Shown: positions 12,901 through 23,354 of the stretch, one piece after another
Layout: each line of letters starts with the position of its first letter
Position numbering within the stretch: position 1 is the stretch's first letter
Assembly (NCBI GenBank): GCA_004352715.1
Contig: SCFE01000085.1
Location: 175,158-239,157, forward strand
DNA: 64,000 nucleotides
Reading direction: 5' to 3'
DNA from: Hofstenia miamia
Lineage: Eukaryota > Xenacoelomorpha > Acoela
Translations under genes and position numbers: made by a program
The notes under the pieces: generated by a model
Database searches by the model: none
What the model saw: only the letters and a program-made list of their open reading frames with translations
Told to the model about the DNA's origin: nothing

Positions 12901-15900
12901 ACACCACTGTTGGTGTACAAGATTACTGAGCTGTCTCCATTCATTTCTACATACTGGCACCGGTCAGAAAGAGAATCTCATACTAGGTTAACTATGTGAG
13001 GTTTGTCTTTCAGAAACTCCTGATAACTTCTCAATTATAGTGTTTCTGCAAACTTTGTCGAAAGCCTTGCTTAAATTTAAGGCAAACACACGAACGTATA
13101 ATTATACTTCTGATTCTTGCAGAAATTTTGAATGTCCTAGAGAATTCGGTGGAGGACTAAAGAACAAGATGATTGTCTTTTAAGCACAAATTTTTCTCTA
13201 GAAATGATTGATTCGTAGTCTTTTGATATATAACAATCAAATAAGAGACGCTCAAATTTACTTGCAAGCACTGGAGTGATAGAAACTGGACGAAGATTAT
13301 CCAACGAGTTCTGATCGAATCTTTTACTAAAGGAACAACCCGAACTATTTTAGAGATCTTGGGAAAGATTCCACTTCTTACAGAATAATTGAATATATGC
13401 AAAAGTGGTTCAGTGAAATTGTGTGCATTATCTGTGAGAAACCACCAAGGCAAATCATCTGATCCCGTAGCAGTCTTTTTTCGTTTTTCGCAAATTGTGA
13501 TACACTTGAACGTTCGCGAATGTGAGCTGACGCAAAAAAAATACCTTCGTTCCAGACAGCTTCTCTCGAATAGAGGTAAGTTTGCTGTCAGCTAAAGGCT
13601 TAACATGTTGTCAGCAGTTGCTTCACTTGGAAAATCACGAGAACACAAAGTAGCCAACTTCTTAAGACTTGAGTGTCTCAATTTATGAAACGGAACATCT
13701 ATATCTACCATGTTTTTAATAATTTGTTCTTTGAAAGCATCTGGTCGGATTTGAATGAAACCTTCATTTGAATTCTGGGGGAATGATTCTAAATCCCGTA
13801 ATTTACGGACATGAGAATCAACTTTACGGTGCTGCACACCATTCTATGCTTTCTCACATAGAATGCAAAATAATTCGTCTTTTGGCGATACTTTGAACTC
13901 CTGTGGGTATTTTCAGTTAAACACCATTACCTTTTTTTCTGTGTGCTCTTTTGTTTGGCATTGCAAATGAAAGAAGTTTAGACCATACATATATCGAGTA
14001 AAATCTAATAGAAATGAAGCGTCTCTTAAGAGGGAATTACAATCTAATGCTTGAAATTATCCGCACAAGGGCGCTGGTTATATATTTTGATGCTCGCAGC
14101 ATCACGCGGATTGAACTACTCTGTGTGGCTCTAAATTTTTCCAAAATATGAACTAATAGACTTGATAGACTTTATGGTTGTCCTAGCAATTATATAATTT
14201 ACTGTTGTCACACAGTGTGTTGAAGCGTACATTGCATTGCAAACCACCGTGAAGAAATGTTCATAAGTTGTGTTAAACATTAGAATATACTTACCTTCTA
14301 AAAATTTCATTACCGGATTATGGAAATTATGGTTTAAAAAGAACTCATTACGATGGCTACGTAACAGTATGTGGGGAACATTTCATTTAACTCAACAAAA
14401 ATATGGATCCCAAAATTTGTATTGTTCAGCATCCCCTATACCAAATTCCATATCATCTACAAATATAGTAGTATTGAACAGTTTTGAGAAGAAATTATAT
14501 ATTCAACCTCGAAAATTCAAAACGCTTCTCCAAATGAATTGCAGAACTCCTAGTTAAGGGATAAATTTGGTTTACCTAATGCTGATGAACATAAAATATT
14601 AACTATAAAGAAATTTCATTTTTCTATGAATAATGAATTTCTGATACCATTCAATATAGTATATCGTTGTAACTAACCCACGAAACAGTCCAAATGTCAC
14701 TGAAAGTGATGTGCCTTCCTTATTTTTGCTTACAGTGGATATTCTGAAAATATCTCTTTCTTATGATTTTAGACTTTTGTTTTGTCATGAAGGTTACATC
14801 ATTTAATTGAGGTAGAACTTGCATTTTCCATAACATCTGCTTTACCAATTCGATATAATCTTCATTTCTGTGATTTCCGAGGAAATTTTCAAACACGTCC
14901 TATATGGAATGCAAAGCTTAAAGGTGTTGTCTGGATAGAGCAAGTATAGAAACAGAAGAAGAAAAGAGCTTTTGAACTTCTGAGCCACGTAGTACCCCTT
15001 CTTTCTTTTTTGCAATACTTAGCCGTGTGAATAGTTTATTGAACTCTTCAAATGCCTCACTATCATGTGGAATCGTTTTAAGAAGCTGCTTCTCTATGCC
15101 CAATTTCAGATGTAGTGATGGGAGTATGAAGCGGTTGGAGTGAATCAATGGTAGGTTGATATGTCCAAAAGATTCGATAACAGGTTCGGGCGATCGTTCA
15201 TGCCACTCGTCACGTAAATAGTGATTTGCTACGTCACGGCTGTCAAACAGGCAATAGTAGCATGAATACTTTGCAAAGCCTCCTTTCAGACCAGCAACCA
15301 AACTTAATACCTTCATATCTGCTACCAATTTCCAATTGTACTCTTCGTAGTGAATAAGTTCCAGTATATTCTTCATAGTATCATAAGTTTCTAGTCGAAA
15401 ATTAGCATAGAGTAATGGAACTACCGGCATTTTGTTTTCATTGTCAAGTAGCAACACTTTTAGACTTTCAATTGACGAATCAATAAATAGGCGACAGTTA
15501 ATCTTGTCAAAACTCAGTTCAAAGAGAAGTTCAGATATGCTGTGGCAGTAGATAAAGCCATCCTTTTCTTTGTAGTATGACGCAAAGTAACGATTTCTTG
15601 TGCAATACAATGTCACCAAAACATCACTGTCAGTTATGTTCCAATTTTTCAAAGATTTTACAAGAATTTCAGAGTTCTTCACGGATAACCCGAGCTTCTT
15701 GCAAAGCAGATCCAATTCCTTTTGGTTTGGATAATGTCGTTCGTGTCTGGTAAAATCGCCAAAAATGCTATTCGAACTAGAGTTCTCACTAGATGTATCT
15801 GGATCTAGCTCTACACTATGGCTCGAACATAGAATATTATCGTGTACTTGTGGAGTATGATGACTAGGTTTGTATGAAATTAGAGGCTGAATGGATGGTA

Positions 15901-18900
15901 GTACAGCGTAATTAATGTTTTTTCGATTCTTCTCGAATTTTGATATTNTATTTTTGCTTACAGTGGATATTCTGAAAATATCTCTTTCTTATGATTTTAG
16001 ACTTTTGTTTTGTCATGAAGGTTACATCATTTAATTGAGGTAGAACTTGCATTTTCCATAACATCTGCTTTACCAATTCGATATAATCTTCATTTCTGTG
16101 ATTTCCGAGGAAATTTTCAAACACGTCCTATATGGAATGCAAAGCTTAAAGGTGTTGTCTGGATAGAGCAAGTATAGAAACAGAAGAAGAAAAGAGCTTT
16201 TGAACTTCTGAGCCACGTAGTACCCCTTCTTTCTTTTTTGCAATACTTAGCCGTGTGAATAGTTTATTGAACTCTTCAAATGCCTCACTATCATGTGGAA
16301 TCGTTTTAAGAAGCTGCTTCTCTATGCCCAATTTCAGATGTAGTGATGGGAGTATGAAGCGGTTGGAGTGAATCAATGGTAGGTTGATATGTCCAAAAGA
16401 TTCGATAACAGGTTCGGGCGATCGTTCATGCCACTCGTCACGTAAATAGTGATTTGCTACGTCACGGCTGTCAAACAGGCAATAGTAGCATGAATACTTT
16501 GCAAAGCCTCCTTTCAGACCAGCAACCAAACTTAATACCTTCATATCTGCTACCAATTTCCAATTGTACTCTTCGTAGTGAATAAGTTCCAGTATATTCT
16601 TCATAGTATCATAAGTTTCTAGTCGAAAATTAGCATAGAGTAATGGAACTACCGGCATTTTGTTTTCATTGTCAAGTAGCAACACTTTTAGACTTTCAAT
16701 TGACGAATCAATAAATAGGCGACAGTTAATCTTGTCAAAACTCAGTTCAAAGAGAAGTTCAGATATGCTGTGGCAGTAGATAAAGCCATCCTTTTCTTTG
16801 TAGTATGACGCAAAGTAACGATTTCTTGTGCAATACAATGTCACCAAAACATCACTGTCAGTTATGTTCCAATTTTTCAAAGATTTTACAAGAATTTCAG
16901 AGTTCTTCACGGATAACCCGAGCTTCTTGCAAAGCAGATCCAATTCCTTTTGGTTTGGATAATGTCGTTCGTGTCTGGTAAAATCGCCAAAAATGCTATT
17001 CGAACTAGAGTTCTCACTAGATGTATCTGGATCTAGCTCTACACTATGGCTCGAACATAGAATATTATCGTGTACTTGTGGAGTATGATGACTAGGTTTG
17101 TATGAAATTAGAGGCTGAATGGATGGTAGTACAGCGTAATTAATGTTTTTTCGATTCTTCTCGAATTTTGATATTTCAACATTGCAGAAGTAGCATTCAT
17201 CATGACTATCGAATCGTAGCCATATAATTGGGCGTGTTATTGGAAGATGAGTCATATTGCCATCGTATCATTTCTCCAAATTTCTTCTACAGGTTTCACA
17301 TATTATCTGAGGTGCCAAATCATGTTCAACATCTACGCAAATGCTGTTCCATAGTAGATTTCTTTGGGAGAAATTTGCAATACTTCTATATAACTTCTCT
17401 TGAGCATTTTGAATATACAGTCCACATAGATAGCAAAACGAATTTCTGTTGTATCTGCACTTGCCGCGACAGTCACGTTGCATTCCCAAAACGAAAATCT
17501 AACAAATACGTGTATGTTTAGAAAATATGTTTAGAATATGTTTATCCAGATATTAATACATATGTCTACAATTTGTTACGTAAGGGTGACCAGTGAAAAT
17601 AAATAACATATTTGAATTAAGCGCTTAAAACTGCCTCTTATAGACCATTTTTTAGCAAACGGGTCAAACTTTATTAAAAAATTGTATAACCGTGTAATGA
17701 ATACATCAAATTCTCTAGTCTTTAGAAGTCTTAGCATTTAGAACGCGTTTTATGGGTTCACTATCAAAGTTCCTATTGGATAGATATTACTATTTGATTG
17801 TGGAATTCATTTTTTCAAATTTATTAACGATGCAGTGCTTACTCGGAAATTTCTAAGCTTGATGTTGGCTTTTCTTGCATGAGGAAGATTTTTAAAAAAA
17901 TTAAATTCTTGCTTCACTTGATCAGATTGACATATTCTGTAATGACCCGGACCTCACAATCACTAGTATATTGATTTTTATTATAACATTATCTTCGATC
18001 ATTATGTGAATGTAGAAATACTTAATGATAATAATCATTCTCATCGGATTTATCTCATTTATCTCAAAAAACACATTTGAGCTTAAGTAAGCCATTAGTG
18101 ACTTTGAGTGATGCTGTGTTGAACGTCCCTTATTTTTTGCTGCTCAATGGGAAAAGCTACCAGCATTGCAATGGCAAATTGCAACGAATATTCCTCCCCA
18201 ATTTAGGAAAAAAATTTAAATTTGTATATTTGTAATGTACAGATTATTTTAAGAATTGCATATGTGTCATATTTATGATTTGTACGAATGTATCTTTAAT
18301 AATATTAATAAAAAAGTATTCCAATGATTCGTTTCGATTAATCACTATGGAATGTTTTAAGAAAAAAATTTTCTTAATTTTGTGTTTAATGAACATCAAC
18401 GGTTTGCTTAAACTACAGATTTTGGTTATAAAATAATTCAGCATAGTAAGAGCAAGATGTTACGGTTTTAGGGATTTGGCATAATTATCGAAAGACAATT
18501 ATTATGAATGTGAAGATTTTAAGTCAATCCAACCAAAATTTATTAAAATTGAGTAACGGGATACAGCTGAACCCACATGCTGAACACAATTCAAAAGAAA
18601 GGTCTCATAAATAACTCCATTTTTATCATTATATTAGTGAGATTTTTTGCAAAAACATAATTCTCACAAATTAACATAAGGAGTAATTAACTTAACTGGC
18701 TGGCTGTTGCCAATTAACACTTTCCTACCGGCTACTGAGTGGCATTGATTTTATGTGATTACTGGGGTGTTTTACAATCTAAATAAGTATAATTTAGGCA
18801 GAAATCATTGAAAATTTACAGGAAATGGTAGAGAAGTTGTTGAAGAAATATAAAGAAAAAAATTCAGGATTCCCCACGAAAATGATTTACTACAGAGATG

Positions 18901-20334
18901 GAGTGAGCGAAACTCAGTTCGAAAAAGTTCTAATTTTAGAGTTAGATGCTATACAAAAGGCGTGTAAGTCAATGAAGGAAGTCTGTGAACCGCAAATCAC
19001 AGTCATTACTGTACAGAAACGTCATCACACTCGATTGTTTCAAAAAGTATATTTCTACATAATGAATTCTATTAAAACACATGCATATTGGCAGTTTCTA
19101 CATCAAACTAATCATTGTTTTATTAATTACTTGTTGCGAAGAAGTAATTTTGTCCATGTTTTTGAATATAGAACAGATCATTCGAGAGTAAATTCTAAGG
19201 TGCCTCATCCACAACAGGGCTTTTTGTATTAAAAAAGTAGTGCATTAAATGTGGAGTTAGTCTATGTTACTAGTTGCTCACGATTTGGACTATTTCTTAA
19301 ATAGATATTTAGAAATGCCTAAGTATATATAGTAACTTTTTGTATACTTTATTCACCAATCCAAAATTAATTAATATCAAAATCTATCAAAATGGAGTGT
19401 TCTAGTTATTAAAAGTAACATATATGAATAATATTAAATGGACAAGGGTGATTACTTAAATTTAATTGTAAATTTCTATTAAGGCTGAAAATTAGGACAA
19501 CGTCCAAACTACGCGATTATGAAATTGTGTAGCTAAGTCGGGAAGGGCTTACATTCCACAAATTCAAAATCTTGTAACTGAGATAAAGATAGGCCTTTAC
19601 AAATATATACTCTGAAACTACGATGTTATTGTGCTTGCTAATACTAATATTTTTTAGATTTTGAACAGAAAAATTTCATAAAAATTCTTTACATTGGTAA
19701 TGTCAATATTCAAAGATTATGTATCTTTGCCATACTTTTGAAAAGTAGTACACGCACGCACGCACGCAAACACACACACACACACACACATATATATTAT
19801 TATTCGATAAAATACTCTAAACTCTAGTTATCATAATAAATTTCGCAATTCTAAAATACTTAAGTGGCATTTACAGTTGTTTTCTAGGTGAATAAAAATT
19901 ATGCAGATAGCTTTGAAAATGTTTGTGCTGGCACTGTTGTCGATAAAAAAATAGTGCATCCCTTCAATTTCGATTTCTTTTTGTGTTCTCACGAAGGAAT
20001 ACAAGGAACATCGCGTCCCGCACAATACTGCGTGCTTTATGACGACAGTGACTTTTCCAGTGATTTCCTCCAATTGTTTACATATCATCTTTGTTATACC
20101 TACGCAAGATGCACGAGATCAGTTAGTTATCCTCCACCAACATATTATTCTCATCATTTGTGCATGAGAGCCCGGCATTATCAAGATGAATATTTGAATA
20201 GTGTTCATTACGATTCTTCCCAAAGCAGTGGCGACTCAAACGAATCAGTGAGGAAGATTATGGAGGACATGAACAAAATTTTAGATGAAAAAAATCAGTC
20301 AATGCTTAAAGAACATTTGATGTACTTTATGTGA
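3145..20334 (+). CDS. Ago: Argonaute protein, complete five-exon gene
   Basis: Coding exons are 3145-3413, 6151-7696, 10461-10721, 18798-19046 and 19888-20334. Every junction has GT/AG ends and the phases agree (phase 2 at the first junction, 0 at the others). The joined length is 2772 nt, giving 923 residues plus stop. Argonautes bind a small guide RNA in the cytoplasm (some act in the nucleus) and silence complementary RNA. Visible: a basic, polar N-terminus, then N, PAZ, MID and PIWI regions. The slicer tetrad is intact: D654 (GADVTHP), E694 (AEIIEN), D726 (YRDGVSE) and H864 (YYSHH). The guide 5'-phosphate pocket residues Y585, K589, Q599 and K624 are also present. The order and motifs fit the AGO clade rather than PIWI. 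Whether it is an AGO1-type (miRNA) or AGO2-type (siRNA) protein needs a tree. It ends in MYFM, like the MYFA/V ends of animal AGOs. It is convergent with ETFA. Confidence 0.93.
3512..4205 (-). mobile_element. Internally deleted mariner-like element
   Basis: The inverted ends CGAGGGTTATT (3512-3522) and AATAACCCTCG (4195-4205) are flanked by TA on both sides (3510-3511, 4206-4207), the mariner target. On the - strand a remnant transposase is visible: a helix-turn-helix-like stretch near 3840-3930 ([20 protein letters not shown]) and a C-terminal piece near 3630 ([11 protein letters not shown]). The middle, including the catalytic triad, is missing. At 694 bp it is about half the usual 1.3 kb. 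It lies in Argonaute intron 1, antisense to the gene. Confidence 0.75.
4541..4652. repeat. (TA)n-rich minisatellite
   Basis: AT dinucleotide runs are interrupted at regular intervals by single G or C bases, giving a duplicated block of about 55 bp (aaatatatatgtatatatata recurs at about 4569 and 4629). It produces spurious Ile-Tyr reading frames in several frames. Confidence 0.8.
4880..5138. repeat. (TA)n microsatellite with sequence gap
   Basis: Pure TA dinucleotides flank a run of 190 N (4909-5098). The gap is probably an unresolved TA tract. Confidence 0.85.
6151..7696 (+). CDS. Ago: Argonaute coding exon 2: N, PAZ and MID regions
   Basis: Encodes residues 90-605 in one large exon. The N domain includes the stretch around [14 protein letters not shown]. 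It is followed by linker 1 ([18 protein letters not shown]). The PAZ carries YFSTKYKI and the LPLELC motif, then linker 2 with [12 protein letters not shown] and a GRLLPPP motif. The MID ends in the guide-binding stretch with Y585, K589 and Q599 (LMTQC). The acceptor is tttag|a at 6150/6151 and the donor is a consensus gtaagt at 7697. Reading past the donor meets a stop after nine codons. The MID region looks shorter and more charged than in human AGO2. Confidence 0.92.
8697..8871. repeat. 175 bp foldback (long inverted repeat)
   Basis: The outer arms 8697-8712 and 8856-8871 are exact inverted repeats (ACACTAACTGGACTGG). The inner arms, about 8741-8776 and 8791-8829, pair almost perfectly over TTTGGCCGATTTCACTC and onward to GCTCTT/AAGAGC. 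The loop is about 14 nt. Transcribed as part of the Argonaute pre-mRNA, it would fold into one long hairpin. Most likely a foldback-type MITE. Confidence 0.8.
9149..9305. repeat. (TA)n microsatellite with sequence gap
   Basis: TA dinucleotides flank 85 N (9179-9263). Confidence 0.85.
9678..9938. repeat. (TA)n microsatellite with sequence gap
   Basis: TA dinucleotides flank 215 N (9692-9906). Confidence 0.85.
10461..10721 (+). CDS. Ago: Argonaute coding exon 3: start of PIWI domain
   Basis: Encodes residues 606-692. It contains NAKLGG, whose lysine K624 belongs to the 5'-phosphate pocket, and LLGADVTHP, whose aspartate D654 is the first catalytic residue. It is bounded by tttag|gtg at 10460/10461 and aga|gtaaat at 10721/10722. 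Both edges are phase 0. It lies alone between two TE-rich introns of 2.8 kb and 8.1 kb. Confidence 0.92.
11290..12035 (-). pseudogene. hAT-like (DUF659/CGGBP1-type) transposase, C-terminal part
   Basis: On the - strand broken frames read, in order: a piece with [27 protein letters not shown] followed by a TAA, then [16 protein letters not shown], then [17 protein letters not shown], then [14 protein letters not shown]. This is the known order of a family of BED/hAT-like proteins whose conserved blocks are FL(S/T)DAAPYM, H(V/L)TCLAH and RWGTWLEAA. Several stops and frame changes make it a pseudogene. It is cut off from its N-terminal part (13,526-13,905) by a LINE. Confidence 0.7.
12041..13525 (-). 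mobile_element. 5'-truncated LINE (Jockey/CR1-like reverse transcriptase)
   Basis: Read on the - strand: [13 protein letters not shown] and [21 protein letters not shown] (13,450-13,350), then [21 protein letters not shown] and TKFADD (about 12,920-12,810), then [19 protein letters not shown] and [21 protein letters not shown] (12,633-12,420). These are RT palm motifs, including the FADD catalytic aspartates, and the thumb region of non-LTR retrotransposons. Several frameshifts and stops occur. The 3' end is an AATAAA-like tail with TTATC repeats (seen on + as 12041-12066). No endonuclease is seen, so the copy is 5'-truncated. It sits inside a hAT-like gene in the same orientation. Confidence 0.8.
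13526..13905 (-). pseudogene. hAT-like (CGGBP1-type) transposase, N-terminal part
   Basis: On the - strand: [12 protein letters not shown], an in-frame TAG, then [10 protein letters not shown], a C2H2/BED-like finger. It continues [27 protein letters not shown] and [11 protein letters not shown], the block that in this family reads IPLYKL…F..FL…IPSEST. A frame change near 13,590 leads to [12 protein letters not shown]. The sequence stops at the LINE junction. It is the missing first half of the pseudogene at 11,290-12,035. Confidence 0.65.
14238..14440 (+). pseudogene. THAP-type zinc finger remnant
   Basis: Starting KKCS, then a TAA, the frame continues through [14 protein letters not shown] and LRWLRNS. 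After a frame change it reads VCGEHF and then a Ser/Pro-rich [11 protein letters not shown]. Spacing and order match a THAP domain (KCxVxxC, W, VCxxHF, AVP). It is broken by a stop and frameshift. THAP domains occur in P-element-like and other DNA transposases. No transposase body follows. Confidence 0.45.
14721..15947 (-). repeat. First copy of a 1,227 bp direct duplication
   Basis: This stretch is repeated at 15949-17175, separated by a single N (15948). I saw no difference between the copies. The first copy ends …tgatatt and the second begins tatttttgct, as does the first. It contains the C-terminal two-thirds of the zinc-finger pseudogene described next. The pattern suggests two contig ends with an unmerged overlap rather than a biological duplication. 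Confidence 0.85.
15949..17489 (-). pseudogene. Transposon-associated zinc-finger protein, broken
   Basis: The - strand frame begins near 17,489 with CYLCGLY and [11 protein letters not shown] (two C-x2-C pairs). It meets TGA at 17268-17270 where relatives carry tryptophan, then continues in the same frame: [23 protein letters not shown]…, [41 protein letters not shown] and [22 protein letters not shown] (16146-16148) and a TAG follow, then [13 protein letters not shown]. From memory this is a large family of uncharacterised arthropod proteins that behave as repeats (LRLFIDSSKRSLKAVLLHN-type core). Its enzyme class is unknown to me. Three stops make this copy inactive. It lies antisense in Argonaute intron 3. 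Confidence 0.7.
17522..18797. other. Argonaute intron 3, 3' part
   Basis: AT-rich sequence without recognisable coding or repeat structure. Confidence 0.6.
18798..19046 (+). CDS. Ago: Argonaute coding exon 4: PIWI middle
   Basis: Encodes residues 693-775, from AEIIENLQ (E694, the glutamate finger) through [11 protein letters not shown] (D726) to [12 protein letters not shown]. Acceptor tttag|gcagaa, donor aaa|gtatat. Phase 0 at both ends. The exon is 249 nt and shows no stop or frameshift. Confidence 0.92.
19750..19797. repeat. (CGCA)n/(CA)n/(TA)n compound microsatellite
   Basis: Cgca repeats pass into CA repeats and then TA repeats, in Argonaute intron 4. Confidence 0.9.
19888..20334 (+). 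CDS. Ago: Argonaute coding exon 5: PIWI C-terminus and stop
   Basis: Encodes residues 776-923. It shows the AGO run GTVVD…HP…FDFFLCSH, then [16 protein letters not shown] and YYSHH. The first histidine of the last motif (H864) is the fourth catalytic residue. The serine and second histidine differ from the usual YYAHL. After RARHYQ comes an acidic, serine-rich tail ending MYFM. Acceptor tctag|gtg at 19887/19888. Stop TGA at 20332-20334. A possible AATAAA lies near 20969. Confidence 0.92.
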   Translation: MNKNYADSFENVCAGTVVDKKIVHPFNFDFFLCSHEGIQGTSRPAQYCVLYDDSDFSSDFLQLFTYHLCYTYARCTRSVSYPPPTYYSHHLCMRARHYQDEYLNSVHYDSSQSSGDSNESVRKIMEDMNKILDEKNQSMLKEHLMYFM

Positions 20335-21630
20335 GCAGATTATTTTACAATGCAGTGCTTCATTATTCTTAATATTCCATTTTATGTTAACATTGATCTA
20401 CGAATTTTGTGAATTGCTTGAAACTTTAGAAATTATATTATTTAACTTGTGAAACCTCATCATTAAAATTTTTTTCCGTTTTGGGAGCAAATCAATTTCA
20501 AGTAGCTAATGTCCTACTCAGGATGCTTGTTCCATGAGAAATGCTATTACTAGCAATGTGCGACTACGGGAGTCTCCAGCCAGGGGTGTAAAATATGGTA
20601 TGGCATTATTAGAGTAGCTTTAAATCCCATCATTGATGTGGGCATTATGGAAAAATAGGGACAGATATGTTAAATTAAGAAAAACCATTAAATCAGAATT
20701 GTTAAAGAACATAAGCGAGAAGTCTGTTTCTACTTGGATTTCGACAAAATCCCTTAACCTAACTCGGAAAATATTGAATAGGCGTTCCACCGTGAGCTTG
20801 GAACCCACTACCGATCGGCTGGAGTATGTAATTATTGGCCATCATGACGTCCGAAATATTCTAAAAAGTAGGAAGAAAATATTTTAGTTAGTTTAGTAGA
20901 AAATCCTAAATAATTGCAATTAAATAATAATTAAATTCATCTCTCAACTATCTTTCATTAAATTGGCAATAAAGAAAGGTTTTCTGTTTTTTGCAAACAA
21001 CTAAAATTGTAGAAGCAAATTGTGAAATTTTAAAAAAATGGATAATAGTGCAATGTAATACACAAAAGCTAACTTTGTCAACTCATTCGGATTGATGAAT
21101 GCTGAAGAAGAAGAAGAAATATCTATATTCAGAAATACTGATAACATTTCTGAAAGCGTCAAGAAAAGATTCGTACTAACTTGTTAAGAAATAAATAATT
21201 TTACTATATCAAAATCGACCCCTATTTCCAGCAGGTCGTTTTCATTACATGTCATACGTCTACAGGCATAGCTACAAGAATGCAGACTTTGGGTGCAAGA
21301 ATCTTATCTCGTCTTGCATCTAATTTCAGATTATTTCCCATTATTGTCCATTAGCAAATGCATGATATTTTCTCAATGTAAAACATGTTAGATGGCAATA
21401 AGTGTATTGACAGTGCTAATTTTACTGTTAACCTCTTCAAAACGTTGGATAACCCGTCTGATAAATATGATACACAGTATACGATAACGATGGTTAACTC
21501 TGTGATCAATGCTTTTTAACAATTCTAGAGGGTAGTTGGGAATCTAGTAATGAACCATGAGTGGAGTGTTTACTATTTCGTCATTGTTACTCTTTCAACC
21601 AATCTCTCTCACACACAGACATTCACATAC

Positions 21631-21670
<40 letters not shown>

Positions 21671-21919
21671 GATTTTTGCTATGGAAAATGCAAAAATCTT
21701 ACATTTGGCGGCAAACGGCACGAAATTTCTAAGGCATTTAGCGGGAATCGCACTTTCCCCTAAAACCTATTTTTGGCCATTGCTCCCACAGTATTCACTC
21801 GAACTTAAATATATTTACCATGGTGGTAGGTAAATTAAAGAGACACTACCCTCCAACATTTCAAAGATTTGTATTAGGAAACGCGGTCATGATGAAGTTT
21901 TTAAAAAACATTTAATGGG

Positions 21920-21950
<31 letters not shown>

Positions 21951-23119
21951 ATTGTTTTTGAAGAACAGCGTGATATATTTCGCATAATTTTCTTACTACT
22001 ATTGCTACTACTATTACTACTGCTGCAACAACAACTACTATTTGCTTTACTTGCAATTATAAACTACAGAGATGTATAAACAGAGTAGTTCTAATTAAAT
22101 GGAGAAATGATATGAAATTTTCTCATTGAACACCACATTTTCACTTGAAGACGTTCGTAAAATTAAGAATTTTTCGAAGATTGGTATTGGCAGTTGTCTT
22201 AATTGCTATAAATCAAATAATCTCAAATTTGAGATATTCTACTAAGTGAACTTCAAAATGACAATTATTAAAAAATTGAAATGATTTTGTAAATGTCACG
22301 AACTAAATACCCTCTCCCATTCTAAATTCTACGGCAACACTGCTTCATTTAACAATGATGCCGATTTCCGCAATCTACCACAGTAATGAAAAAGGCATGC
22401 GGCACATAAATATTATGCTTTCGGCAAATATGTTAACAACTTCAATTTTCTAAAATATTTGATTTTGACCCAACCTATGGACGTAGTATTACATTCCCTG
22501 ATTCCAGGCCTGTCAAGGAATATTGAATTCACAGCACGAGTATCTATTCCCAGTACTAATGAAATTTTGCAGGTGAATTTATCAAATGCTAAAAATGTAA
22601 GGTAGGTCTCTACAATTCAACAAATCAAAATTTCAAATTAGAAAAAATTTGTGAGGGAAGAGGCCTCAATGCTAAATTCAAAAAATACTTCTTGATTGGA
22701 ATCAATTCAAGCAATACCATGGCTTTGCTATATAATTTTCAGTTTAACTCAACGTGTACTTTGTAATGAGAATTTTAAAATAAGATATTTCCATTAAACG
22801 GCGAATTTAGGAAAAAATGGGTAAAACAGTCAATGATGTGTTACAACAGTGGTGGCCAGTTTTAAATTATCTCAAAATAATAGTTGGGCCTTTATTCGCG
22901 AAATTAAATTTAGTTTAAAAGAATGCTAAAAACTTGATTTCAATGGACGGAATACTTTTGATTTAATTAACATACGACAAATATTAATGATTGACCTAAA
23001 CAATATTTATCATAAAATTTCATTATTTAACTTTAACAAATCATGACATTTGGAGATGAAATAAATAATTTAAAATTCGTAAAGTTCTGTTCTATTCATT
23101 AATGATAAATTTGCAAATT
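20335..23119. other. Convergent intergenic region between Argonaute and ETFA
   Basis: About 2.8 kb between two 3' ends. It contains (TA)n at 21633-21667 and 21920-21944. An 84-codon open stretch on + at 20633-20887 (KNISEKSVSTWISTKSLNL…) is unrecognised and may be a transposon scrap. A possible - strand AATAAA for ETFA is near 22890. No RNA gene is visible. Confidence 0.6.
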
Positions 23120-23354
23120 TTAAGAAGAAACAGCTTTCGTAAGTTCGGGAACGGCTTTGAAAAGATCTTCGACGAGTCCATAGTCAGCAACCTGAAATAT
23201 GGGGGCTTCTTCATCATTGTTGATTGCAACAATAACCTTTGAGTCCTTCATTCCTGCCAAATGCTGAATTGCGCCTGAAATACCTACGGCAATGTAAAGA
23301 TCCGGAGCAACTACTTTTCCTGTTTGACCAATTTGCATATCATTAGGAACAAAC
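23120..23354 (-). CDS. ETFA: ETFA exon 5: FAD-binding signature and stop
   Basis: Completes codon 257 and encodes residues 258-334: [13 protein letters not shown]…, the ETF-alpha signature, and a C-terminus ending TKAVSS. Acceptor tttag|gtttg. Stop TAA at 23122-23120. Confidence 0.95.
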
